DNA from: an uncultured Lachnospiraceae bacterium
GTDB lineage: Bacteria; Bacillota; Clostridia; Lachnospirales; Lachnospiraceae
Direction of reading: 5' to 3'
Assembly (NCBI GenBank): GCA_910578085.1
Contig: CAJTPM010000005.1
Span: 1-64,000, forward strand
DNA length: 64,000 nt
Under the pieces are notes generated by a model. That model had not been told where the DNA came from. It searched no databases and saw only the letters and a program-made list of their open reading frames with translations. How positions within the stretch are numbered: position 1 is the stretch's first letter; each line of letters starts with the position of its first letter. Positions 51,688 to 59,021 of the stretch are shown here, in pieces. The position numbers and the translations under genes were made by a program.

Positions 51688-54254
51688 ATAATCTGTCCCT
51701 TCACGAAATTATAAACATTTCTGCCGCAGGTCCCTTCCGTGTCAGCATTGATCTTCGAAAATGCTTTCAGCTGTCTTTCCCTGTCAAAGGGCTTTCCGGT
51801 TATGTTGTCATCAAGAAGATCTTTTAAGGAGTTAAATGCATTCTCGCCCAGACAGTACTGCAGCCACTCCGACTCCTCCATAAAGCCCGGTTCATGTCTT
51901 TTTAGTTCATCACAGTCAAATGTTATCTTTACTTCTTTGTATTCCTTCGTGTCGATGTTGATATCATAGAGCTTTCTTTCCGGTGTATACCAGATCCTGC
52001 AGTCCGCCTTTCCCTGCTGGGGATAGGTTATCACAAAGCCACCCATGCCTCCCGCAATGAAATATCCGTTTCTGCCGCGGTTTCGAAATGCAAGCGGCGG
52101 GTTCCACTCCTCCATTCTGCCGGTCTGTCTGTCTAAAGACAGGTACATATTGCCCCAGCTCGGCGACAGAATAATATTGTCTCTGCCGCTTTCTTTTGAA
52201 AAAGCGATATTGCCGAAAGGTCTTTCCTTACATTCATACTCATAGGGCCACCGAATGGATTTGAACTCCTCCGGTACATTGTCGTACTCCCTCAGATCTC
52301 CGGTTTTCGGATTCCAGCAGGTGAGCGTCATGCCATTTAAGGGCAAAAGCCACAGATTATCTCCCTCTGCCACGATTCCCTGGGTTCCGAAATTGCATCT
52401 GGTATTGCTGCTTAAGGCTCTGGCTTTTAACGTGTCGATATCCACAAACACAAACTGATTGTCCGCCGGAGAGGCAAATACCAGTTCGTTCTCGTACAGT
52501 CCTATTCCTCCCGCACATTTCTCTCCGTCCGCCATTCTCACATTGAACTGGCCGATTCCCTCCATATAGCAAATCTCCTCGGTATCCAGCGTAAATCTGA
52601 CAAGATACGGATACTCGTACGGGAATAAAAAGATATACTTTTCGTTATACCAATAGCTGTAAAAGGCTCCCCTCCGGGCCGTCAATTCCTTCAGCTCTAT
52701 GCGCCTGATCCTTTTATCCTCTATGATCAACAGATTTCTGGCATTGGCCGGAAAAACATAAATCTTCCCCTTTATTTCCACTGCCGCCATATAATACCTG
52801 CCCTCGGAATAGTTTGTTTCCAAGTCCATATAAAATGTATAGTGATAGTCGTTACGTTCCGAAAACCACAGCTCATTATTTAAGGTCACCTGATATCTGT
52901 CATCCCCCCATGCGTTAAACTGGGGATTGATCCGCTCTCCTCTCCAGTCATCCGGCCCTGGAAGCGTATTGATATTATTATTGAAGATAAACAACGGTTT
53001 TCCCGCCACGCCAAACAGAGACGTGACGGATGTCCCGGAGTCTCCGATATAAACATCCGAAAGGGCTATCGCCGTTTCGATATCCGGCGTTTCATCCAGT
53101 ATCCCGATATTGTTATCCTGAAATTCTTTTTTTAACGCGTCATACTGCGGCTTATACGCACTCCGCATGGTGCTGAAGGTAGACTCCAGCAACGGATGGG
53201 GGCGCCACAGAAGACAGGCGTCATCCCGTCCCTTGAAGGTGTCGAATACATATCTCATCTTTTTCAGAAAGACTTCCGTATTCGCTAACATTCCGTTAAT
53301 ACTGGTGTTATAAAAATATACCTTTCCATTCTTAAATTTCTGAATCCCTGCTTCGTTTAACTTCCATTCCTCCGGCACTTCCGGCGGATTCTGGCATTTA
53401 TGTATCACGCTGTCAAACTTCGGCGATCCAAAGGGAAGAAACTTTTTGTCCGGTATGCTTTTATCAAAAAATCGTTTGTATTGTTCAGACTGGATCACAA
53501 TATAATCCGCATTGAGATATGCCGGGGCCATGGCCTGCCCCTCGCTCATCCCTCCCGCCGTAGCATAATAAGGGATGTACACGAGACAATCCGTATATTT
53601 TTTTAACTTATCGGAGTAAAACCTCGGATCTATGGTCGTGACATAATTGGCATAGTCATAAGGTGTATGGATAAATATGGCATCCGGCCTTCTCTCCTCA
53701 AAGAGATAGGTGTCATAATGCAAAATAGGTACATCCACCGGCAGGCGGTTTCCTTCATAATGGTACGCCCCCAGGGTGCCGTCCGGATTCTTATCATAGT
53801 AGGGAATCGGAACCACATAGGCGTCACAGTCCGGATCTTTCTCCGCAGCCTGCCACACACTTTCCAGCGAATCCCACATGGACGCTTTATAAGGTAAAAA
53901 CACCATTTCGCGGCGCAGTTTCACATCGTTCCGGATACTGTTTTCCATCTCGATCTGAAGTCTGCGAAGTCTTTTATAAGCCTGATTTCCGCTGATTTTC
54001 TGTCCCCCGGCGATCTCCTCATATATCTGGTAGACCAGCTCGCAGTACCGTTCCACCAGGGAAACCGTCTGAAAGCCCTCCCCTTCTGTTTTCTCTATCA
54101 GTTCTCCCAGCTTAAGAGCTCCCTCCTGACACTGGACTAACAGATCCAGGGCAATCGCAGAATTGCCTGCATCCAAATATTTTTTTATTTCTCTGTGCAC
54201 CTGCTCTAACAGGGCAGCAAATTCTTCCGCCTGCTTTTTCTGCGCTTTTCTCAT
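51684..54254 (-). CDS. Large TagF-related transferase with a C-terminal propeller-like region
   Basis: The 856-residue protein begins with a charged coiled-coil-like helix (residues 1-110). A GT-B-like region follows (about 115-440) with MVFLPYKASMWDSLESVWQA, YVVPIPYYDKNPDGTLG, LWRPHPLLEST and VYIGDSGTSVTSLFGVAGKP, which resembles CDP-glycerol glycerophosphotransferases. Residues 480-800 contain repeated beta strands with W/Y/G-rich turns (YFIAGGMGGF and similar), like a beta-propeller. It is the first gene of the polymer locus. It may add or prime a polyol-phosphate unit. The ribosome site is modest (GGGAG, 12 bases). Confidence 0.7.
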   Translation of the reverse strand: MRKAQKKQAEEFAALLEQVHREIKKYLDAGNSAIALDLLVQCQEGALKLGELIEKTEGEGFQTVSLVERYCELVYQIYEEIAGGQKISGNQAYKRLRRLQIEMENSIRNDVKLRREMVFLPYKASMWDSLESVWQAAEKDPDCDAYVVPIPYYDKNPDGTLGAYHYEGNRLPVDVPILHYDTYLFEERRPDAIFIHTPYDYANYVTTIDPRFYSDKLKKYTDCLVYIPYYATAGGMSEGQAMAPAYLNADYIVIQSEQYKRFFDKSIPDKKFLPFGSPKFDSVIHKCQNPPEVPEEWKLNEAGIQKFKNGKVYFYNTSINGMLANTEVFLKKMRYVFDTFKGRDDACLLWRPHPLLESTFSTMRSAYKPQYDALKKEFQDNNIGILDETPDIETAIALSDVYIGDSGTSVTSLFGVAGKPLFIFNNNINTLPGPDDWRGERINPQFNAWGDDRYQVTLNNELWFSERNDYHYTFYMDLETNYSEGRYYMAAVEIKGKIYVFPANARNLLIIEDKRIRRIELKELTARRGAFYSYWYNEKYIFLFPYEYPYLVRFTLDTEEICYMEGIGQFNVRMADGEKCAGGIGLYENELVFASPADNQFVFVDIDTLKARALSSNTRCNFGTQGIVAEGDNLWLLPLNGMTLTCWNPKTGDLREYDNVPEEFKSIRWPYEYECKERPFGNIAFSKESGRDNIILSPSWGNMYLSLDRQTGRMEEWNPPLAFRNRGRNGYFIAGGMGGFVITYPQQGKADCRIWYTPERKLYDINIDTKEYKEVKITFDCDELKRHEPGFMEESEWLQYCLGENAFNSLKDLLDDNITGKPFDRERQLKAFSKINADTEGTCGRNVYNFVKGQII

Positions 54255-54294
54255 CTTTTTCTTTGGCTCCCTGTTAAAACTACATTAAATTTCT

Positions 54295-54322
54295 CATGAG
54301 CTGCAGCCTTCCCATGAGCTGC
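54295..54322. repeat. Two direct repeats in the leader of the first polymer gene
   Basis: catgagctgc occurs at 54295-54304 and 54313-54322, 18 bp apart, 41-68 bases before the start of the 856-residue protein. The spacing would place both on one DNA face and they might be regulator sites. Confidence 0.3.
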
Positions 54323-54635
54323 ATTCCAGGAAGCAAAATGTACTTCCTGTCATTAGATTTGCAGCGCAAAAGACGCGCCTTTTTTATCATCATAAAGATT
54401 ATCGGGGCGTTTCCGCCTGCAGATTCTGCATACACAAAACTCTGCTTCGCTCCGTGAAGGCCACGGTCCTGGCATACCCGAAAGCCGTCCGAAACAGTAA
54501 AGACTTCTTCTACAGCTTAGCTAATGCCGACTTTTTGCCCGCCTGCTGAAGGTCTCGCCAGACAGCAGACTGAATCTTTCTATGTGCAACATGCATCCCT
54601 GCGATCCGTTTCCGGTGAAACCGCCTCCCGGCGAT
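54323..54635 (-). other. Structured non-coding gap after tnpB: candidate guide (omega) RNA region
   Basis: The 381-base gap between tnpB and the first polymer gene has no convincing gene. On the minus strand it shows several hairpins: ctgctg/cagcag around 54544-54570, ccgtg/cacgg at 54452-54466 and ggaag/cttcc near 54330-54348. TnpB proteins use an RNA made from the 3' end of their gene and the DNA just after it, so this is where such an RNA would lie. The call rests on position and folding potential only. Confidence 0.3.
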
Positions 54636-55997
54636 TTATTCCCAGTTCTTCATGTTTTTACCATCTTCATATTTCTTCTGTATATTCTTTGCCGAATTCA
54701 CAGGCACCGTAGTCTTCATGCCACAGTTTTCACAGGTAAACGTAACTCCCTGCCTTTTCCCCTCTGCGCCGCAGGATGAACATATAAATCCTGTCCCCCT
54801 GGAATTGATTTCCGTAAGCTCTATGGAATGGATCAGACATTTATATGCAAGCCGCTCTCTGATGTAGCCGTAAAAACTTCTTGACAGCCTCCTGTTAGCC
54901 GCTTTCGATCGGGATGGCGGTCTGTTTTTGATCGTGGCCGGTCTGGTGATGACCACTTTCCCGGGCTTCTCTGTACGCAGCATCCTGTTGATCTCTGCGT
55001 TGATGAAAGTCTCCGTCCTGCGTCTTACCTTTTCCTTCTGCCTGTCATATTTCACTGTGCCAAGATTGTTGACCTCAATATTGCCCGCCCTTTTCAGATC
55101 TTTTTCTTCCCCCTCTGCCCTGGTGAGTACACGGAGCCTCTGCCGTTTACTATTTTTCCCGGCCAGCCTTTCCGTCTCAGGCGTCACAATATCCCCCAGG
55201 CCTTTTCCATAAATATTCTCATTGGAAAGGGTAAACATATCCTGGTATCCGATATGGATATAAACGGTATTCGTATAATCTGCATGCTTCTTTACTTTCG
55301 CCTCCACCGGCACTGCCAGCACAACATAATTTTCCTTTATGTGCACCTTGATCTGCCTGTCAAAAGTACGGTCATCTTTTAGCGGAATCGATATCCTTTT
55401 TCGTGGGATTCTGCATACGATACGCATCGCGCCGTCCTTATAGGAATACCCGTTGGGCGATATCCGGAAGGAATCCGCGCTTTTAGCGTTCGGCCGTATC
55501 AGGTATTTCCTTGTGAGCCTGCACAGATAGCTGTTTAACCGCTTTACATCGATATCCAACCCCTCTGCGTTCTTCGGCATTTCATATTCCTGACGATTCA
55601 GGATCCCGGCATACACGCTGTTCATCTTCAGCACAGTTCTGAGATAGATCCTGTCGCTGTCGCTTAAATTTTCATTGGCAGTGATCAGCGAACCGATTTT
55701 ATTCCGGACCGCCCCCCAGCTTCCTTTGATATCTGCGACCGCATCCGCTATGGCAAGCTCATAATATACGGCAGGCAGATTTAACTGTTCTCTCAGTCCG
55801 CAGTGGCGCATCTGCGTCAAAATATCATATACGGGCGTCAGCCTGTTAAGGTTCTTTATACCGGAATATCTTTCATACACACAATTCTTCACCTTACAGT
55901 AATCCGAAGCTATCCCCTTCAGGAATTCCATTGTATCCTCAGGCAGCTCCCTGCTGTACTGCCAGAGCGTTTTTGTCACAGCGCTCCCTGCGGGCAT
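54636..55997 (-). CDS. TnpB-like RNA-guided protein with degenerate RuvC active site
   Basis: The 453-residue protein has the Clostridial TnpB layout: FLKGIASDYCKVKNCVYERY, the helical N-terminal part, and a C-terminal zinc ribbon (CSSCGAEG then FTCENCG) followed by VNSAKNI. The RuvC positions look altered. RuvC-I, usually GIDLG, reads YIHIG. RuvC-II, usually VIEDL, reads VITRP. RuvC-III, usually DVNAA, reads VPVNSA. If this alignment is right, all three acidic residues are lost and it cannot cut DNA, as in nuclease-dead TnpB-like repressors. GGAGG lies 10 bases before the ATG. It stands between the recombinase gene and the polymer locus. Confidence 0.8.
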   Translation of the reverse strand: MPAGSAVTKTLWQYSRELPEDTMEFLKGIASDYCKVKNCVYERYSGIKNLNRLTPVYDILTQMRHCGLREQLNLPAVYYELAIADAVADIKGSWGAVRNKIGSLITANENLSDSDRIYLRTVLKMNSVYAGILNRQEYEMPKNAEGLDIDVKRLNSYLCRLTRKYLIRPNAKSADSFRISPNGYSYKDGAMRIVCRIPRKRISIPLKDDRTFDRQIKVHIKENYVVLAVPVEAKVKKHADYTNTVYIHIGYQDMFTLSNENIYGKGLGDIVTPETERLAGKNSKRQRLRVLTRAEGEEKDLKRAGNIEVNNLGTVKYDRQKEKVRRRTETFINAEINRMLRTEKPGKVVITRPATIKNRPPSRSKAANRRLSRSFYGYIRERLAYKCLIHSIELTEINSRGTGFICSSCGAEGKRQGVTFTCENCGMKTTVPVNSAKNIQKKYEDGKNMKNWE

Positions 55998-56119
55998 CAG
56001 TTTCCATCCTCCCTGTTAATCTGCTTTCCTGCAGGCTTTCACCAACTATGGCTCTTCTGTTTTTTATAGAATTCATAAGACAAAGGTACTGATTTCCTGT
56101 ACTACAAATCACTGAAATT

Positions 56120-56144
56120 TTCGCAGAAATACAAATTCTGCGAA
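56120..56144. other. Candidate tyrosine-recombinase core site, left
   Basis: Perfect 9-bp inverted arms ttcgcagaa and ttctgcgaa flank a 7-bp spacer, atacaaa. Two recombinase-binding arms around a 6-8 bp crossover spacer is the standard core layout. It lies 53 bases after the recombinase gene. The partner at 57570-57594 has the inverse-complement spacer. ctgaaattt precedes both sites on the plus strand. Confidence 0.65.
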
Positions 56145-56196
56145 CGGATCCGGAGGACACAGTACATTCTCTGTATTTCCTATCTTAATTGACCAT

Positions 56197-57321
56197 TTAC
56201 CTGACGGTAAATAACCCCGAAAAGCGATTCATATTTTCACGCTTGAGCATCATGGAAGGATGTACATACCGGTTCATGGTAATTGCTATACTGGCATGTC
56301 CCAGGATCTCGCTCAGACTTTTTACATCAAATCCCAGTTCGATACATCTGGTTGCAAAAGTGTGACGGGTTGCATGAAAATTTGCGTTCTTTATACAGCA
56401 GGCTGTAATGATTCTCTTAAAATGATTCTGCATTGTTCTGGGCTCTACAAAATGGCTGCTTTTTCCGGTCAATACGAAAGCTCCGGGTATGTAGGACGCT
56501 TCCAGAAGTTCCATAATGGTATCCGGCAGCGGGATAATGCGAATGGAGGAAATACTTTTTGGTTCCAGTATCTTCACCTCTGTCTTATGGTCTGATGCTG
56601 TAGTGCATCGGAGCCGCTGCATCGTTCGGCTGACAGACATTTTCTTTTCCGGGATGCTGATATCATCCCACTTCATGGCACACAACTCCCCTAAGCGAAT
56701 TCCGGTAAAAAGGCAGATTATAATTCCAAGTGCCGGAAGAGTCATGTTATCCTGCAGGTAAGCAAGGAGCCGTCCTTCTTCTTCCAGACTGAATACACGG
56801 ATATTTACCTGGCTTTTTTTCAGCCTGATACATTCTGTGGAAAAGGCAACAACATAATCCTTTTTCATTGCATAGACTCGAATACCGTTCATTGCAGAGA
56901 GAATCTGTGTCACTGTAGATGGTGCTAACCCCTGCCCTTTTATTCCGCCATTTAGCAGAAGATCATTTGCAAAGTTGATGATCTTCTGGTTTGTGATCTC
57001 AGACAGCTCACTTTCTCCAAATTCCGGCAGGATATAGCAGCGCAGGATATCTTCATATTTATTGACAGATGATTCTTTTAATGACATTGCCGCGTCAGAA
57101 AGCCACCTTTTTCCTATATCTTCCATTTTTCCGGCTCTGGTTGTGGACAATTGCTTTTTTCGGAGTTCTCCCTTCGCCTCCTCAAGCCTTCTTTTTACCT
57201 CTTTGTAGCTCCTTGCGTAAACAGTCCCATATTTTGCTTTACCGTCCACCCGTTCTCTGATGTAGCGCCCTTCCCAGCGTCCATCCTTTCGTTTGTAGAT
57301 ATTCTCTCCTGTTCTTGGCAT
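56197..57321 (-). CDS. Tyrosine recombinase/integrase
   Basis: The 374-residue protein has an N-terminal arm-binding-like domain (NIYKRKDGRWEGRYIRERV), a core-binding domain (about 75-165) and a catalytic domain with all key residues: the first Arg in CLFTGIRLGELCAMKWDD, the H-x-x-R in FHATRHTFATRCIELGFD, the second His in EILGHASIAITMNRY and the nucleophile Tyr in NRYVHPS. It cuts and joins DNA at dyad sites. AGGAGGT lies 7-8 bases before the ATG. Candidate core sites lie on both sides of the gene. No excisionase or conjugation genes are present, which favours local inversion over a mobile element. Confidence 0.9.
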   Translation of the reverse strand: MPRTGENIYKRKDGRWEGRYIRERVDGKAKYGTVYARSYKEVKRRLEEAKGELRKKQLSTTRAGKMEDIGKRWLSDAAMSLKESSVNKYEDILRCYILPEFGESELSEITNQKIINFANDLLLNGGIKGQGLAPSTVTQILSAMNGIRVYAMKKDYVVAFSTECIRLKKSQVNIRVFSLEEEGRLLAYLQDNMTLPALGIIICLFTGIRLGELCAMKWDDISIPEKKMSVSRTMQRLRCTTASDHKTEVKILEPKSISSIRIIPLPDTIMELLEASYIPGAFVLTGKSSHFVEPRTMQNHFKRIITACCIKNANFHATRHTFATRCIELGFDVKSLSEILGHASIAITMNRYVHPSMMLKRENMNRFSGLFTVR

Positions 57322-57338
57322 ATTTTTTACCTCCTGTG

Positions 57339-57422
57339 TAATTTTGACAATAATTTTGACGGCGAATAAATTCTTTTATGGTTCCCAAATATCCCCGGCA
57401 TGTAAAGTGTGTGGTCAAAATT
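57339..57422. repeat. Repeated TAATTTTGAC boxes upstream of the recombinase gene
   Basis: taattttgac occurs at 57339-57348 and 57351-57360, and an inverse copy gtcaaaatt at 57414-57422. They lie directly upstream of the recombinase start and could be arm-type binding sites or an autoregulatory operator. Confidence 0.4.
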
Positions 57423-57512
57423 GCCGATATAAAAAATATAGAAAAGCTTTCAGCGGCAATTCTTTCCTTGTTTTACCATTTTGTACAATATTTTTAAAAA
57501 CCGCAAAAACAA

Positions 57513-57541
57513 TTGACAAAAACTAAGGCATTTTATATAAT
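57513..57541 (+). promoter_or_regulatory. Consensus outward promoter inside the recombinase segment
   Basis: TTGACA (57513-57518), exactly 17 bases, then TATAAT (57536-57541) is a perfect sigma-A promoter on the plus strand. It fires toward the right core site 29 bases on, away from both the recombinase gene and the polymer locus, and no plus-strand gene follows. If the segment between the two core sites flips, it would fire left into tnpB and the polymer locus. Confidence 0.8.
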
Positions 57542-57569
57542 TGGCATGATTGTTTTTCGCTGAAATTTT

Positions 57570-57594
57570 TTCGCAGAATTTGTATTTCTACGAA
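57570..57594. other. Candidate tyrosine-recombinase core site, right
   Basis: Arms ttcgcagaa and ttctacgaa (one mismatch) flank a 7-bp spacer, tttgtat, the inverse complement of the left spacer. Opposite spacer polarity predicts inversion rather than excision between the two sites. Confidence 0.65.
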
Positions 57595-57720
57595 GAACCG
57601 CCTGCAGGTTCCTCTTTACGAGACATCCCTGGAAAACGCAGAATGATTTTATCTCTAGCAGGTCAGTTTAATTGCCTGCTCCATCATACTAATATGAAAT
57701 AAATAAGCTGCAAAAACAGC

Positions 57721-57761
57721 AAAAAGAAAAGCCGGACAGGGAGAAACTCTCCATATCCGGC
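57721..57761 (-). terminator. Terminator after the TnpA fragment
   Basis: On the minus strand gccgga and tccggc (57761-57731) form a stem with an inner ggag/ctcc helix, followed by TTTTCTTTTT. It would shield the recombinase region from transcripts coming from the right. The stretch 57600-57720 shows no gene. Confidence 0.75.
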
Positions 57762-57776
57762 ATTATAAAACTATAT

Positions 57777-58076
57777 TTATTCTTTTACATTTCTCCATTC
57801 CGCAGGCACTCCGCACAAATACACACTGCGGGCTTCCTTCCGCCTTTCTGCCATGTCCCGTAGCCAATACATGGTATCTTTACTCCATTTTGTAATGATA
57901 AACAGTCTGTTATCCCTTTCCTCTACCCCTTTGTATGCACATAACTGTTTCAATATATCACGTATACTTTCTTTGTATTGATTATATATTATTTTTCGTC
58001 TATACTTTGGGGTGAATACAATGTGGTATTTACACATCCACTTTGTATGGGCTAATGAGTTACTTTTGTTGGCCAT
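57777..58076 (-). pseudogene. IS200-type transposase TnpA, truncated
   Basis: The first ~50 residues are a clear IS200 TnpA start (ANKSNSLAHTKWMCKYHIVF, TPKYRRKIIYNQYKESIRDI, QLCAYKGVE). Intact enzymes continue with a histidine-hydrophobic-histidine motif and the catalytic Tyr. Here the sequence changes after KGVEE to RDNRLFIITKWSKDTMYWLR and ends without either. A deletion has joined TnpA to unrelated DNA, so it cannot transpose. GGAAAGG precedes the ATG. The foreign tail is not recognised. Confidence 0.8.
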
Positions 58077-58100
58077 TCTGAAATCACCTTTCCTTTCTCT

Positions 58101-58124
58101 AATAGTGGCTTCGACACCTCTATT
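58101..58124. repeat. Subterminal hairpin of the IS200 element
   Basis: aatagtgg and cctctatt pair with one mismatch around an 8-base loop, 25 bases before the TnpA start. IS200/IS605 ends carry such imperfect hairpins as the transposase binding site, so this likely marks the left end of the element. Confidence 0.5.
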
Positions 58125-58125
58125 A

Positions 58126-58260
58126 TTAAGCAGACGCTTTTACCCCAAATTCACCCGGTTCCATTTTATCAAAATATTCCCTTTGCCATACTGTATAGTC
58201 GAAATCATCTCTTTTAAGAGAAACAAAATGTTCCGCATCAATCACTTCCTTGTAAACCAC
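58126..58260 (-). CDS. 44-residue small ORF after the PIN toxin, possibly cut by the IS element
   Basis: GTG at 58260 has GAGGAG 6 bases upstream and opens VVYKEVIDAEHFVSLKRDDF followed by TVWQREYFDKMEPGEFG, to TAA at 58126. The charged composition looks like real protein. The last residues (VKASA) fall in the IS200 end sequence, so the gene was probably longer and was truncated by insertion. The family is not recognised. It begins 4 bases after the toxin stop. Confidence 0.45.
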   Translation of the reverse strand: MVYKEVIDAEHFVSLKRDDFDYTVWQREYFDKMEPGEFGVKASA

Positions 58261-58263
58261 AAG

Positions 58264-58686
58264 TCACTCCTCAATAAACGCTGCCTTTTCTATCCACACT
58301 GCCGGTGTCATAACAGGCAGCATAGCATCTGCATAATCTTTACCATTCACTGTAATGATATAATCCATGTTACTGTTTTTCCCCGTCATGTACTGCACGC
58401 AGTCTTCAAAATCCTTCCATTTTTGTCCAAATGCATCCCGAATATCTTTTTCAGTCACTGAAAGAACTGACACCAACTGGAAAATATTTTCCATAATAAC
58501 ATATGTTCTGCTGATATCATGTGTTTCTTTACGGATGATATAAAAAATATCCGTCACGGAAGATGCCGTTATATAGGCGCCCGCTCCAGTCTCCCTAACT
58601 TTCCTGAATAACTCCATGGAAATATCATAACCGCTGCGTTTCAGCACCATGTCAAGAATCACATTTGTATCAATTAACAATTTCAT
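58264..58686 (-). CDS. PIN-domain toxin (VapC-like)
   Basis: The 140-residue protein has the PIN acidic residues: the first Asp in MKLLIDTNVILDMVL, an internal Glu/Asp region (ITASSVTDIFYIIRKE), and the later Asp pair in WKDFEDCVQYM and MDYIITVNGKDYADA. PIN proteins of this size are usually RNase toxins. It overlaps the antitoxin gene by 17 bases, a normal coupled toxin-antitoxin arrangement. Confidence 0.82.
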   Translation of the reverse strand: MKLLIDTNVILDMVLKRSGYDISMELFRKVRETGAGAYITASSVTDIFYIIRKETHDISRTYVIMENIFQLVSVLSVTEKDIRDAFGQKWKDFEDCVQYMTGKNSNMDYIITVNGKDYADAMLPVMTPAVWIEKAAFIEE

Positions 58687-58906
58687 ACCGTTCCATTATC
58701 CTTTCCCCTCTGTATTGCTCGAGTGACTTTCCCGTATCCGGCACAGAACCTACAATATTATCAAAAATATCATCCAGGGATTTCGTATCTGCTGGTCTTT
58801 CTACTATCTGCTGCGAACCAAGGAACTGCACAAAACTATATATCATTTCTATCTGATTTTCCGGCAAAGCATTTAACAGACTTATCGTTTTTTCTAATGT
58901 TGACAT
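58670..58906 (-). CDS. Antitoxin partner of the PIN toxin
   Basis: The 78-residue protein (MSTLEKTISLLNALPENQIE then IYSFVQFLG) has an N-terminal helical dimer-like region and a charged disordered tail, as in small antitoxins that precede PIN toxins in Clostridia. The start at 58906 is chosen because GGAGG lies 9 bases upstream; an ATG 2 codons earlier is too close. The leader 58913-59021 is AT-rich and includes tatact. It may hold the autoregulated promoter. Confidence 0.7.
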   Translation of the reverse strand: MSTLEKTISLLNALPENQIEMIYSFVQFLGSQQIVERPADTKSLDDIFDNIVGSVPDTGKSLEQYRGERIMERYEIVN

Positions 58907-59021
58907 AATCATTTTCCTCCAAAATTCAGACGGTCACTTTATACTTTTTATATAGTATATCACTCTCTGTGCAGATTAACCATTACTATTTTTTTGCTTC
59001 AGACTTTTTTAATCTCCACCT

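Noticed and set aside
54361..54388. Plus-strand terminator-like gcgc hairpin with T-run
   Set aside because: The stem is only 4 bp and no plus-strand gene is present to terminate, so it is probably chance or part of a minus-strand RNA.
54636..58260. An integrative conjugative element or prophage boundary
   Set aside because: There is a recombinase but no relaxase, conjugation, excisionase, replication or phage structural genes, and the two core sites have opposite polarity, which does not fit attL/attR direct repeats.
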